Origin: Acidobacteriota bacterium
GTDB taxonomy: Bacteria; Acidobacteriota; Blastocatellia; UBA7656
Length of the DNA stretch: 64,000 bases
Reading direction: 5' to 3'
NCBI GenBank assembly: GCA_038040445.1
Contig: JBBPIG010000006.1
Span: 217,294 to 281,293 of the forward strand
Shown one piece after another: positions 21,589 to 32,029 of the stretch. Numbering within the stretch: the stretch's first letter is position 1; each line of letters starts with the position of its first letter. The notes beneath the pieces are model-generated. The model was not told where the DNA came from. It ran no database searches and was given only the letters and a program-made list of their open reading frames with translations. The position numbers and the translations under genes are program-made.

Positions 21589-21894
21589 TTGTACTCGTTT
21601 TGGGAGTGCTTCTATTCTGCCTCGGAATCGCTGGCAGCCACTTACGAACAACAAGGCAATTCACCCGAAGCGCTTTGGGCGTTGGAACAAGGTTGTCGTG
21701 AAGATGAGGCTGGGAATGTGGCCGGAACGCCAGAAGTGTTTTGGTTGAAATCAAGTCGCGACTGGCGCAACTCTATCGCAAGCTCAATCGAGTGGAGGAT
21801 GCTCAAAGGATCGAAGTCGAACTCCTGAGCCTGCTAAGATACGCCGACGCGGACCATCCGATTCTTGTCCAACTGCGACGAGCGGCACGGTGAA
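21589..21894 (+). pseudogene. remnant of a TPR protein
   Basis: One frame reads LAATYEQQGNSPEALWALEQG, a TPR-like helix pair, and at about 21745 the next frame takes over with VEIKSRLAQLYRKLNRVEDA and ends LVQLRRAAR at 21894. Just upstream, a third frame encodes a membrane-like stretch (LRVVLVLGVLLFCLGIAGS). The pieces fit the two ends of an exported TPR protein that has lost its middle and frame. No start codon with a ribosome site is seen. Confidence 0.5.
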
Positions 21895-21899
21895 TGACG

Positions 21900-22282
21900 G
21901 TCTTTGGCAACCGCGTGCATATCTGATCCGATCGAGACTGTCGACGACTCTTAAAGCGCCTAAGCCGGCGGTCGGCGTGCTCCATGCAGGCCCCGTCGCA
22001 GTCACCGTCATTACTTATCCAGTGGTAGTACCTACGGTGTTAACTTTGGCGGGGTCACAGCTCCGTTCGCGAGTTGGTTTGATCCAACCCCGCCATTAGC
22101 AATCCCTAATGGAAACGTGGTTGTTCCCTGACCAGCTAGAGTTGCGTCATGCCCTACTGATCTTGATGGCTGATTGCCAGGTGGGGCCCTGTGCAACGAT
22201 GCCCCTGCCGCCTGACAGCAGTAGTCCAATGACCATCCCGAGGAACAACGTCATACTCGTCGCCGAACTTGATCTTGTTCAT
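21900..22282 (-). pseudogene. decayed exported repeat protein (tail-fibre/collagen-like)
   Basis: A start at 22282 (preceded by AAAGGAAC) reads MNKIKFGDEYDV. The next frame continues as a signal peptide (LFLGMVIGLLLSGGRGIVAQG), a third frame gives HDATLAGQGTTTFPLGIANG and NQLANGAVTPPKLTP, and after another shift TVGTTTG-stop-VMTVTATGPAWSTP. The phrases are typical of exported tail-fibre-like proteins of soil bacteria, with Gln probably replaced by the stop. At least three frame changes and a nonsense codon indicate true decay. Confidence 0.55.
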
Positions 22283-22341
22283 CGTATAGTTCCTTTCTAC
22301 CTCAGCTCTTGAGTACTTGAGGCAAGACTAACCTGCTACGT

Positions 22342-23076
22342 CTACTTCCTCAGGAGCGTTAGCTTGAACCGAAGAGAGTACAATCCATCATTGTTGAGCC
22401 GCAAAGCGCCTACCGTTGGCGTATCTTTCAGCCTTGCCAGGGCTGGCTCAGGAACACTGTTGTTGCAGGCCGCAGTGCCTGCAGGCTCCACTTCCCACGT
22501 ATCCGCATCGATACGCGTGACCACACCGTAAGCTGTTTGGCTCACGTCAAGACCGCTGGCTGATGAAGTTCTATGGAAGTTATGCCGCCACTGTGTTTTC
22601 TTGGCATCATTCAGAGTATAAAACCAGGAAAGCTGCACGCATTCAGAAGCTCCGATGGACAGACTCTGAAGAGGTATGTAGCTGCCGTCATTGTTTTGTG
22701 GAATTGTGCTCAAGAAAGCACGCGGATATGTTCCTGACACAGGCTGTTTGGGGGTCGTTGGCGGGTCATTATCGAGGCCTGTATATGGCACCGAATAATC
22801 AAACGCCACTCCCCGTATTGGCGTTTTGCCTGTCTGGAAATTTATGATCAGATCTCCAGAGTTGTCGAAGCTTGCCGAGACACCCTCCTGCCCGTGAACG
22901 TACGGACCACCTCCGTCACTAAGAATCTGACACGCGCTACCGGATGAATCGGTGGGTTCAATGACGGCCTTTAGATTGACCGCCGCAATGGTACCTGGCT
23001 TCTCTGCCAGAACACCGACAGCGGTCAAACCGGAAAGCATGGTGAGCGTCAAGGTGAACAAGATGACTCTCTTCAT
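22342..23076 (-). CDS. exported hypothetical protein
   Basis: A 244-residue protein with a clear signal peptide (MKRVILFTLTLTMLSGLTAV..., cleavage near residue 24). The mature part is beta-rich with two or more cysteines (CQILSDGGGPYVHG, GASECVQLSWFYTLND, TAACNNSVPEP) and ends LYSLRFKLTLLRK. No known family is recognised. It lies between the two sigma-kinase modules, divergent from the second sigma gene with a 232-bp gap. A secreted or cell-surface role is all that can be inferred. Confidence 0.75.
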   Translation of the reverse strand: MKRVILFTLTLTMLSGLTAVGVLAEKPGTIAAVNLKAVIEPTDSSGSACQILSDGGGPYVHGQEGVSASFDNSGDLIINFQTGKTPIRGVAFDYSVPYTGLDNDPPTTPKQPVSGTYPRAFLSTIPQNNDGSYIPLQSLSIGASECVQLSWFYTLNDAKKTQWRHNFHRTSSASGLDVSQTAYGVVTRIDADTWEVEPAGTAACNNSVPEPALARLKDTPTVGALRLNNDGLYSLRFKLTLLRK

Positions 23077-23235
23077 GGTCTTTTCTCCTCACGGGTCAAA
23101 GATAGAGGCGAATTCCCGCTGGCCAACCCCTGGAAGATCATGGCCGCGTCTGAGCTAGCCAGGTTGGCGCCTCACCTGATATAGCGAAAAACTTGCCTGT
23201 ATAAGCTCATCGTTATTTTGAGTTTCTTGCTGGCA

Positions 23236-23264
23236 TTCAGGTGCTATGCCGACAATGCTATAAT
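23236..23264 (+). promoter_or_regulatory. extended -10 promoter of the second ECF sigma gene
   Basis: TGCTATAAT (TATAAT at 23259-23264) lies 45 bp before the sigma start. A weak -35 (TTCAGG) is 17 bp upstream. The extended -10 is identical to that of the first sigma gene, while the rest of the region is only loosely similar. Confidence 0.5.
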
Positions 23265-23308
23265 CGCGCTCCTAAGAATCGGGCCGAACCAATCAGCGCT
23301 GGAATCTT

Positions 23309-23875
23309 ATGGCGGGTTTACCAAATGAAGTCACTCAGCTCTTGCTGAGCTGGAATACTGGGGACGACAAGGCATTAGACGAGTTGATACCTCTCGTCTA
23401 CAGTGAACTGCGCCGCCTGGCCCGGCTCTACATGCGACGCGAGCGCTCGAATCACACCCTTCAAACTTCTGCTCTGATTAACGAGGCGTATCTGCGGCTC
23501 GTAGACCAGCAAAAGGTAGAATGGCAGGACCGCGCACATTTCTTTGCGGTTGCCGCTCAGATTATGCGCAATATCCTGATAGACCATGCCCGTAAGTATC
23601 AATCTGCGAGGCGCGGCGCCGGAGCACAGCAGGTGCCGCTCGATGAATCAGTGATTGCGAATAGCCAGAGAGCCTCAGAACTGGTGGCTCTAGACGATGC
23701 CCTCGTCAGTCTTACAACCTTCGATTCACGCAAAAGCCAGATAGTAGAGTTGCAATTCTTCGGCGGCTTGACCATTGAAGAGATTGCTGAAGTTATGAAG
23801 ATTTCGCCTGCCACTGTTAAACGCGAGCTTCAGGCGGCTAAGCTGTGGCTGCACCGTCTGATGACGAATACTTAA
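23309..23875 (+). CDS. ECF-type RNA polymerase sigma factor (TIGR02999-like), module 2
   Basis: A 188-residue sigma-70 family protein clearly paralogous to the one at 17853: region 2 in LRRLARLYMRRERSNHTLQ and HFFAVAAQIMRNILIDHARK, region 4 in SRKSQIVELQFFGGLTIEEI and SPATVKRELQAAKLWLHRL. The N-terminus (MAGLPNEVTQLLLSWNTGDD) is also shared. It is followed after 81 bp by a kinase, as in the first module. The helix-turn-helix is almost identical in the two paralogues, so their promoter targets may overlap. Confidence 0.93.
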   Translation: MAGLPNEVTQLLLSWNTGDDKALDELIPLVYSELRRLARLYMRRERSNHTLQTSALINEAYLRLVDQQKVEWQDRAHFFAVAAQIMRNILIDHARKYQSARRGAGAQQVPLDESVIANSQRASELVALDDALVSLTTFDSRKSQIVELQFFGGLTIEEIAEVMKISPATVKRELQAAKLWLHRLMTNT

Positions 23876-23956
23876 TGTGCTGAGCTAATCCGACGAGAAA
23901 TTTCGCTATACAATGTGGCGATCAGTCGAATTCCCATCCTCTCGCGGGGTTTCTCT

Positions 23957-26917
23957 ATGATGGACCAGGAACGTTGGCGGCAGATCGACACGGTTTTGCA
24001 GGCCGTGCTTGAGCGTCCGCCCGCCGAGCGTACCCGGTTCCTCGATGAAACGTGTTCTGGCGATGAAAGCCTGAGGCAGGAGATCGAGTTTTTACTTTCT
24101 GGCGAGACGGCGCTGAGTATGATGGACGCGCCCGCGTTTGAAGTTGCGGCCGGCTTGCTATCGACCCATATTCCCGAACTGGAAACGGGACAGCTTATCG
24201 GGCACTACAGAATCCTCTCTTTCCTCGGCGCCGGGGGCATGGGCGAAGTTTATCTCGCCGAGGACCCGAACCTCGACCGTAGAGTTGCCATCAAGGTGTT
24301 GCTCAGTGGTTACACTCCCGATGGAAAGCAACTCTATCGCTTCCAGCAGGAGGCGCGCGCCGCGTCGGCTCTCAACCATCCGAATATCATAACAATCTAC
24401 GAGATCGGTCAATTCAATGGGCAGCGCTTTATTGTCTCTGAATTCATTGAGGGCAAAACCCTGCGCCAATACTTGAGTCGTGACAGAATTCCAGTCAGCA
24501 GAATCCTGGATATATCGATTCAAGTGGCGAGCCTCCTTGCAGTGGCGCATGAGGCGGGAATTATTCACCGTGATATCAAACCTGAAAACATAATGCTGCG
24601 CTCAGATGGCTACGTTAAAGTCCTCGACTTTGGACTTGCCAAATCGATCGAGCAGCAAGATCACCGCGAGAATAGGCGCGACATCGAAGAGCCAGTAACT
24701 ACACCAGGTCTGCTGATGGGCACAGTCAAGTATATGTCGCCCGAGCAGGCGAGAGGCCTGAATGTAGATTCGCGTAGCGACGTGTTCAGCCTCGCAGTGG
24801 TTATGTACGAGATGGTCGCGGGCCGCGCGCCATTTGAGGGCGAAACAAACAGCGATCTCATTGCGACTCTACTCAAAGATGAGCCGCCGCCTTTACAGTA
24901 TTATTCGCCAGATGTGCCACATGAATTACAGCGCATCACCGCAAAAGCCCTCCGAAAAGACAAACAAGAACGCTATGAAACCCTGCGGAGCATGCTGATT
25001 GATCTTCAGCGGCTGAAGCAGGAGCTGGAGCTTGACTCTCGCCATCTCAGGCAACAGAACAGAACCGGCATAGCCGACCTGACGCCAAGCAGTGTTCAAG
25101 CAGCAGTCGAAGCGTCTGGTTGTTTGACAGCTCCAAGTGGGAACATCGGAACGATCCCAACGCTGCTGGCCAGCAAGCACACTACGAGCCAAGTCAAAAG
25201 GGGCAAAACAAAAGCGACGGCAATCTCATCAGCTCTGCTCATCATCGTTGCGGGCATTATCTATGCTGTAGGCTGGAGAAGCAGTAATAGCCGGGCCCCC
25301 TTTCAGGAAATGAGCATAAGAAAAATCATCGGAACTGACAGCTCACGACTTGGAGCGATCTCTGCGGATGGGAAATACCTTGCTCACGTCGCAGACGTGC
25401 GAGGTCAAAGCAGCCTCTGGATCAGGAGACTTTCCACAGACAGTGATACTGAGATCATTCCGCCTGCCGACGGTGTTTTCATAGGGCTCACGTTCTCGTT
25501 GGACGGTGACTATATCTACTATGTCAGGGGTGAGGATGAGGATTCCGGCGTGCTCTACCGGGTAGCGGTGTCCGGAGGTGAGTCCCAAATAGTAATGGGT
25601 GACGTAAGTAGTGCCATCACTTTTTCCGCCGACGGGAAGAAGTTCGCTCTCGTCCGGATGGCTGGAGAAGCGACTGCAATCATACTGGCGAACGCCGATG
25701 GGTCCGGAGAGAATCAACTCGCCCTGCGCAAATTGCCAGAGTTTTTCAATCCTATCGCGCCGGCCTGGTCACCTGATGGAAAGGTCATCGCGTGCCCAGC
25801 CGGGAGAATGGGCAAAGATGGTTACGAAAGTGTGGTAGAAGCGCAGGTAGAGAATGGTCTCGTGAAGGCAATTTCTCGTGGTGAATTGGAAAATATCGAA
25901 CAGGTTGCGTGGCTCTCAGACGGTACCGGTTTGATTGTGACGGCCGCGGAAAAAGAGACAGCGGGTCGACTTCAAATTTGGCATCTATCATATCCAAGTG
26001 GCGCGCCGCGGAGGATAACAAATGATTTGAATGGCTATTCCAGACTCAGCTTGACGGCAGATTCAAAGATCCTTGTCAGTTCGCGGATAGAAATGCGAAC
26101 CAGTATCTGGCACGTGCCGAATGGAGATGCCAGCCTTGCTAAACAGATCACAGACGAAAGAAATACTGTTTTCAGAGCGGTTTGCTGGCTACCCGATGGC
26201 AGAATCGTAGCTCCCTCAAACACGAGCGGCAGTCGTGAAATCTGGGTGATGAATTCTGATGGAACGGATCCTAGGAAGTTGACCTCTGATGGCTTGCCAA
26301 AATTTTGGCCCACAGGCTCGGCTGATGGTCGCTATATTGTATTCTCCGCTCTCGACAACGACGCCTCGCATCACATTTGGAGAATGGATATTGATGGCAG
26401 CGATCTTAAACGGTTGACCAACGGTGTCGGCGAGAATTTTCCCAGTTGTTCACCGGACGGATGGGTGATTTATTCATCTGGCACTGGAGATGAGCTAACG
26501 GTCTGGAAAGTCCCAATTGATGGTGGCGAGCCCATACAATTGGTCGAAAAGCCTTCAAGATTTGCAAAGGTGTCGCCAGACGGGAAGCTAATCGCCTGCC
26601 AGTGGAAGGATAGTCCTGCCGCTCGGTGGAGAGTAGCGGTGCTTTCATTTGAAGGAGGCACGCCCGTAAGAACACTCGACATTCCGTCAAGCATCAATAT
26701 GCGCTGGTCTCCAGACAGTCGCGCCCTGAACTACATCGTTACTCGCAACGGGGTCTCAAACATCTGGAGTCAGCCGATAGATGACGGGCCACCGCGGCAG
26801 CTAACAGATTTCAACTCACTCACGGCGTATGGATTCGACTGGTCAACGGACGGCAGTCTCATCTGCTCGAGAGGCTTTACCGTGCGTGATTTGGTCTCGA
26901 TAACAAACTTTTACTGA
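23957..26917 (+). CDS. Ser/Thr protein kinase with C-terminal PD40/TolB-type propeller, module 2
   Basis: Protein of 986 residues from the ATG at 23957; the open frame starts at a GTG at 23915 but that adds an unusual N-terminus. Kinase motifs: Gly loop GAGGMGEVYLAEDPN, VAIKVLL (Lys), HRDIKPENIML, DFGLAKSIEQ and SPEQARGLNVDSRSDVFSLA. A single transmembrane helix (AISSALLIIVAGIIYAVGW) separates it from a periplasmic PD40 propeller (FSADGKKFALVR, SPDGKVIACPAG, SADGRYIVFSAL). Paralogue of the kinase at 18517. It is followed by the TonB receptor 131 bp downstream, which may belong to the same regulon. Confidence 0.93.
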   Translation: MMDQERWRQIDTVLQAVLERPPAERTRFLDETCSGDESLRQEIEFLLSGETALSMMDAPAFEVAAGLLSTHIPELETGQLIGHYRILSFLGAGGMGEVYLAEDPNLDRRVAIKVLLSGYTPDGKQLYRFQQEARAASALNHPNIITIYEIGQFNGQRFIVSEFIEGKTLRQYLSRDRIPVSRILDISIQVASLLAVAHEAGIIHRDIKPENIMLRSDGYVKVLDFGLAKSIEQQDHRENRRDIEEPVTTPGLLMGTVKYMSPEQARGLNVDSRSDVFSLAVVMYEMVAGRAPFEGETNSDLIATLLKDEPPPLQYYSPDVPHELQRITAKALRKDKQERYETLRSMLIDLQRLKQELELDSRHLRQQNRTGIADLTPSSVQAAVEASGCLTAPSGNIGTIPTLLASKHTTSQVKRGKTKATAISSALLIIVAGIIYAVGWRSSNSRAPFQEMSIRKIIGTDSSRLGAISADGKYLAHVADVRGQSSLWIRRLSTDSDTEIIPPADGVFIGLTFSLDGDYIYYVRGEDEDSGVLYRVAVSGGESQIVMGDVSSAITFSADGKKFALVRMAGEATAIILANADGSGENQLALRKLPEFFNPIAPAWSPDGKVIACPAGRMGKDGYESVVEAQVENGLVKAISRGELENIEQVAWLSDGTGLIVTAAEKETAGRLQIWHLSYPSGAPRRITNDLNGYSRLSLTADSKILVSSRIEMRTSIWHVPNGDASLAKQITDERNTVFRAVCWLPDGRIVAPSNTSGSREIWVMNSDGTDPRKLTSDGLPKFWPTGSADGRYIVFSALDNDASHHIWRMDIDGSDLKRLTNGVGENFPSCSPDGWVIYSSGTGDELTVWKVPIDGGEPIQLVEKPSRFAKVSPDGKLIACQWKDSPAARWRVAVLSFEGGTPVRTLDIPSSINMRWSPDSRALNYIVTRNGVSNIWSQPIDDGPPRQLTDFNSLTAYGFDWSTDGSLICSRGFTVRDLVSITNFY

Positions 26918-27048
26918 TTGCACGGCGGAATTGTGCTTCCCTCGTGCGGACTCCGCATAGGCCCTGCCACCCGGCACAGTTCTATTGGGGGGCGCTTTGC
27001 GAGCATCATATGAACGCATCAACTCTTGTCTTCCGGGGGTGACAACCA

Positions 27049-30000
27049 ATGAACGGGCTCAGATACGAGTTTGCCCCCAGGCAATCTCTGCTCATACTGG
27101 CAACCACGCTGCTCATTGTGCTAGGTCAGCTACAAAGCGAGAGTTTGGGCAGCGCATTGCCCGCCCCATACACGCAATCCCCCGTAGCCACGCTGAGCGG
27201 CACCGCCTTTGACGAGACCGGTGCGCTTGTGCCCGATGTTGATATCGTTTTGGTGAAGCCCACACCGGTATTCAGAGACAGGCCATCACAAACAGCGATG
27301 GTTACTTTTCACTAGCGATGCTTCCACCCGGTAGCTACACCTTGAAGGCTCAACGACAGGGATTTGCAACCGCAGAAGTAAGCCACCTCAAACTAAATGT
27401 CGGCGGTCATGTTGCAATAAATATCAAACTGAAAACGGGTGACATTAGCGAATCTATCATCGTCGAGGGCGGGTCCGTTGTTCAGACTGAATCTGCCGCT
27501 ATCGGCATACTGGTCGATCGTCAATTTGTAGAGAATATACCGCTGAATGGGAGGAGTTTTCATGCTCTGATCGAGCTCACGCCGGGAGTTGTCCTTACCA
27601 AATCAACCGGTGCAGAACAGGGACAGTTCAGCGTCAACGGGCAGCGCAACAACGCCAATTACTTCATGATTGATGGTGTCAGCTCCAACACTGGTATCGC
27701 AATCGGCCTGTCTCTCGGCCAAACTGCCGGAGGGACGGTGCCCGCGTTCAACGCTCTCGGGACCACCAGTAACCTTGTTTCTGTTGATGCCTTGGAAGAG
27801 TTCCGAATCCTGACTTCTACATATGCGCCTGAGTTCGGCCGCACGCCTGGTGCCCAGGTTTCGCTCTTAACACGCTCGGGCACAAACCAGTTTCATGGGA
27901 CTGTCTTTAATTACTTTCGAAATGATGCGCTCGATGCCAACGACTGGTTCGCCAACAGCAGGGGCTTGAATAAGCCGGCGCTGCGTCAGAACGATTTTGG
28001 CGGGGTGCTGGGTGGCCCAATCATTAAGGACCAAACATTCTTCTTCTTTTCGTACGAGGGATTGCGTCTGCGCCTGCCGGAGGTTCGCATTAGCCAGGTC
28101 CCTTCGTTGAGCCTGCGACGCAGCGCTTTGCCACAGATTCAACCATTCTTGAACGCCTTCCCGATACCTAACGGCGAGGAGCTACAAGGCGGGTTTTCAG
28201 AGTTCAGCGCCGGCTATTCAGACCCATCGAGTCTGGACGCTACTAGCATCCGAGCAGATCACACTTTAGGGTCCGGTACAACACTATTTGGCAGATACAA
28301 CCACGCTCCATCTAAGGCGATTTTCCGGGACCCGGAACTTACTTTGAATAACGTTGGTCTAAATTCATTCAAGACCCAAAGCTCAACGCTGGGGTTAACG
28401 CAGGCCATTTCTCCGTCCGTCAGCAATGACTTCCGAATCAATTACACCAGGACCGGCGCAAGCACGAGATTTGTACTGGACCAACTCGGCGGGGCAGTTC
28501 CTCCCGCTGACTCAGTCATTTTCCCTTCGTTCACCGCAAGCCGGGATGCCCTTTTTCAGATCTCGCTGCCAGGCACGGCTTACCTCGTTGGAAAGGTTGC
28601 GGACAATCTGCAGCGCCAGATCAATGTGGTTGAAAGCCTGTCGGTGCTTGCGGTCGGCCACCAATTCAAATTTGGATTTGATTATAGACGGCTTTCCCCA
28701 ATATCAAATCAATCGTCGTACTCGCAAATAGTCAATTTCTCTGATACCAGTGAGCTCGTATCGGGCATTGCACCGTCCGTGGAAATTGGGGCAACGTTTG
28801 GCAGAGTCTTCCCATTATTCACTAATGTCTCTCCATACGCACAGGACACGTGGAAAGCAAGCCAACGACGACTAACGCTCACTTTCGGACTTCGGTGGGA
28901 GTACAATCCGCCTCCCAGAGAGAAAAATGGCAACGGGCCTTTTACCGTCAGCGGCCTTGACGATCCGGCTACCATGAGCCTGGCTCCGATAGGGACCCCA
29001 CTGTGGCGAGCTTCTTACAAGAACTTTGCTCCGAGGCTGGGCGCAGCATACCAGTTATTTCAGTCGAAGGGATTCGAAACCGTGCTGCGAGGCGGAATTG
29101 GGCTCCTTTATGATCTTGGCACCGGTCCAGCGGGAAGAGCCATATCCCCTTTCGGCTCCGGGATGTTCCTGCTTGACGTCCCCTTTCCGCTCGCGAGTGA
29201 ACAGGCAAGACCGCCCGCTTTCAGCTTCGACCCCCCATACAATTTGTTTGCGTATGATCCTGATATGAAGCTGCCGAAGACGTATCAATGGAACGTGTCA
29301 ATAGAGCAATCGCTCGGCCCCGACCAGGCAGTTTCAATCTCATATGTGGCCGCGGTGGGCCGCGATCTGCTGCGCCTCGAGACACTGAGCGGCTCTAATC
29401 TCCCGAATCCTGATTTCCGCAGATTGGCAGTCGTGAGAAATGCGGCAACGTCGGACTATCACGCTCTGCAAACGAAATATCATCGGCGCTTGTCGCGTGG
29501 ATTGCAGGCCCTCGCTTCATATACGTGGTCGCACTCGATTGACGGCGCTTCTACCGAGACAGGAAACAATGTTCCCGCAGCCAGGATAGAACCGAACGTA
29601 AATCGGGGACCGTCTGACTTTGACGTACGCCATTCATTCTCTGGGGCGCTGACTTACGATTTTCCGTCGCCGGCCCTCACAGGGATTGTCGGCGCGATTC
29701 TGCGCAACTGGTCTGTTGATTCTATGTTCAGAGCACGAACAGCCACCCCTGTGAATGTAATTATGAGCAGACTGCTGTTTGGCGTGCCCGTTGTCAATCG
29801 TCCCGACCTGGTTCTAGGCGTTCCTCTGTATCTCGATGATCCGGCGGTGGCAGGAGGCAGTCGAATCAACCGGGCTGCGTTTTCGATCCCGCCGCCGAAC
29901 CAGCAAGGCACTCTGGGCCGTAACAGCTTGCGAGGATTTCCTGTATCTCAGTTGGATCTAGCACTCCGGCGAAGATTCAATCTAGCGGAACGACTGACTC

Positions 30001-30200
30001 TTCAATTCAGGGCCGATCTCTTCAATGTCATGAACCATCCTAATTTCGCTGATCCAAATCCTTTTTTCAACAACATAAATCTCTTCGGGCAGTCGCTACA
30101 AATGTTTGGTCGAAGTCTTGGAGAGGGAGCAGGATTGAGTCCGCTTTATCAAATCGGCGGTCCACGCTCGATTCAATTGGCTTTGAAGTTACAGTTCTGA
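27049..30200 (+). CDS. Oar-like TonB-dependent outer-membrane receptor, frameshifted in its N-terminal domain
   Basis: Outer-membrane receptor of about 1,050 residues. GGGGGTG precedes an ATG at 27049; signal region SLLILATTLLIVLGQL; then a carboxypeptidase-regulatory Ig-like domain (TLSGTAFDETGALVPDVDI). The first frame stops at 27315, but the neighbouring frame carries the domain's second half (TGIQRQAITNSDGYFSLAML) straight into the long frame from 27318 (PPGSYTLKAQRQGFATAEV). A one-base shift near 27259 therefore splits the gene. The plug domain includes FSVNGQRNNANYFMIDGV and the barrel ends with the typical terminal Phe (IQLALKLQF). Likely imports polymers or glycans by energy from TonB; ligand unknown. 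Confidence 0.88.
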
Positions 30201-30278
30201 ATTGAGGATGGCGACTTCAACCTATCGCGATGCTCGACAGTGCTTGCTTTGACCGATAGTTGTGCGCTTCAGCGAACG

Positions 30279-30554
30279 TTAGAGCACCCGAACTTTCTTA
30301 TGTCGTCGAATCGTCCAGCCACGGTGACGACCATTGCGGCGGAACGTCCGTACACCAAGCCTGGGCCTGGGGCCGCGCCCATCCCAGCGTCCTGAACGAG
30401 CGTCATGACCGTTGATGAATTTCTGAGATTTCTTTGCCTGGCCGCGTCCGCGACCGTTTCCCTGGGCTACAACCTGAGTAGGCAACAGCAACGACGCGCA
30501 TAATACGATACCAGCGATAACCACCGTAACTCGGCGTAACAGAATTGATCTCAT
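30279..30554 (-). CDS. small exported, strongly basic protein
   Basis: A 91-residue protein: signal peptide (MRSILLRRVTVVIAGIVLCA, ending about VVAQG) followed by an arginine-, glycine- and lysine-rich mature part (GRGRGQAKKSQKFINGHD, then many Arg and His). GAGGAG precedes the ATG at 30554; the frame extends further up without a ribosome site. No family recognised. The basic composition suggests binding to nucleic acid, lipopolysaccharide or anionic polymers, but this is inference. Convergent with the TonB receptor (79-bp gap). Confidence 0.65.
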   Translation of the reverse strand: MRSILLRRVTVVIAGIVLCASLLLPTQVVAQGNGRGRGQAKKSQKFINGHDARSGRWDGRGPRPRLGVRTFRRNGRHRGWTIRRHKKVRVL

Positions 30555-30671
30555 AGTTTCTACTCCTCGACGGGCAGTCACTCACAGCCCTCCGGACTTT
30601 GAATCGTATCAACCATTGTGCCAGTTCTAACCAAGCAACAACAGCCCGAGGATAGACTCGACTTGAACAGC

Positions 30672-31814
30672 CTATCTGATTCGATCGAGGCTGTGCGCTT
30701 CATGGGCGGGAGCCGGTTCATTTGAAAGCGCGCGAGCATGTTCGTCTGTCAGCAGCTTCATCATCTCAGCGCGACGGTCGTAAAGACGCTTGAGCTGTCG
30801 GGGCTTGTGACGAGCCAGCGCGTATGACGTAATGATCGGCAGCGCGATCGTCGAATCGAGATAGCACACAACGGCGTCGGGCAAGCGGTCGGGGTCGATC
30901 TTGCCCCAGCTTACCGCTTCGCTCGGAGTCGCGCCCGACAGGCCGCCGGTGTCGGGCCGAGCGTCGGTCACCTGCAAGAAGTAATCGTGACCCTTCTCTT
31001 CGATCTTCAGCACTTCTTGAATCTGCGGCTCGGTTTGAAGCAGGAAATTCTTTGGGCTACCTCCGCCAAAGATCAACACCGCTGATTTGCCACCGCTGCG
31101 TTTGGCGTCGAGAACGATTGCCGCGGTTTCGTTTACATCTGCGTTCACATCGTAGCGCAGCTTGTTGCCGGTAAGCGCCTTTGCCGCGACGTTCATTCCG
31201 ATCGAGCTGTCGCCGGGCGAAGAGGTGTAAACGGGAACAGCCGCGTCGTGCGCCGCCGCAAGCAGGCTCTTGCGCCCGATCCCCAGCACGCGTTCGCGTT
31301 CGGCGACGTACTTGCCCGCGAGGTGGTGAAACTCGGCGGTGCTCATTTCCCGTTGGAACTCCGGCCCTTCGATCATCTTGCGATAGAACTCGTCGGTCGA
31401 CAGCAACACGTCGTACTCGAAGAATATGTCGTAGATGCGAACAATCCCCTCTTCGCGGAGTACAACGTCGCTGGTCTGCGGATTGCCCCGGTGCATTCGA
31501 AGCCCAATCCCGAAGTGGGTGTCGTGATAGGCATTGGCACCCGTTGAGACAATCCAATCGACAAAGCCATTCTCGATGAGCGGGATGATTGCCGACATGC
31601 CCAGACCTGCGGGGGTCAGCGCTCCAGTCAGGCTCATTCCGATGGTCACATCGTCTTCGAGCATCTTCTCGACGAAGAGCCGGCACGCCTCGCGTAGCCG
31701 CGCCGCGTTGTAAGCTAGAAAAGCCGTGTCGACAAGTTCGGCCACGGTCATCGAGCCGGTCACGGGCTTCGGATCAATTGCGGCGCCGCCCAGGAAGTTG
31801 TGTCTGTTTGCCAT
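30672..31814 (-). CDS. deoxyhypusine-synthase family protein
   Basis: Cytoplasmic NAD-dependent enzyme of 380 residues. Family marks: an N-terminal [18 protein letters not shown], the nucleotide-binding [32 protein letters not shown], the [11 protein letters not shown] loop, and the lysine of [12 protein letters not shown] where deoxyhypusine synthase carries its catalytic Lys. Bacteria have no eIF5A, so bacterial members are thought to use putrescine or a related amine as acceptor (homospermidine-type synthesis); the true reaction here is unknown. GAGGTGGAG precedes the ATG at 31814. Neighbours offer no polyamine genes. Confidence 0.88.
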   Translation of the reverse strand: MANRHNFLGGAAIDPKPVTGSMTVAELVDTAFLAYNAARLREACRLFVEKMLEDDVTIGMSLTGALTPAGLGMSAIIPLIENGFVDWIVSTGANAYHDTHFGIGLRMHRGNPQTSDVVLREEGIVRIYDIFFEYDVLLSTDEFYRKMIEGPEFQREMSTAEFHHLAGKYVAERERVLGIGRKSLLAAAHDAAVPVYTSSPGDSSIGMNVAAKALTGNKLRYDVNADVNETAAIVLDAKRSGGKSAVLIFGGGSPKNFLLQTEPQIQEVLKIEEKGHDYFLQVTDARPDTGGLSGATPSEAVSWGKIDPDRLPDAVVCYLDSTIALPIITSYALARHKPRQLKRLYDRRAEMMKLLTDEHARALSNEPAPAHEAHSLDRIR

Positions 31815-32029
31815 CTCCACCTCGCAAGCAAGGAGCGGATTCGAGCGGAAACGCAAAGTCGCCCATCCGCATTCAAGGTATGTAGGTTAAGGTCTAAGTT
31901 GGACCAATGCAACCGGACGGTCAGCGATGTGTCAAAACGTCGTGGGCAAGCGGACCCAAGAAATGAATTCCATTGGAAGCGAGGAGTCAATAGGGTGACC
32001 GAAACGAGATCCGGCGAGGGCGGAAGCCT

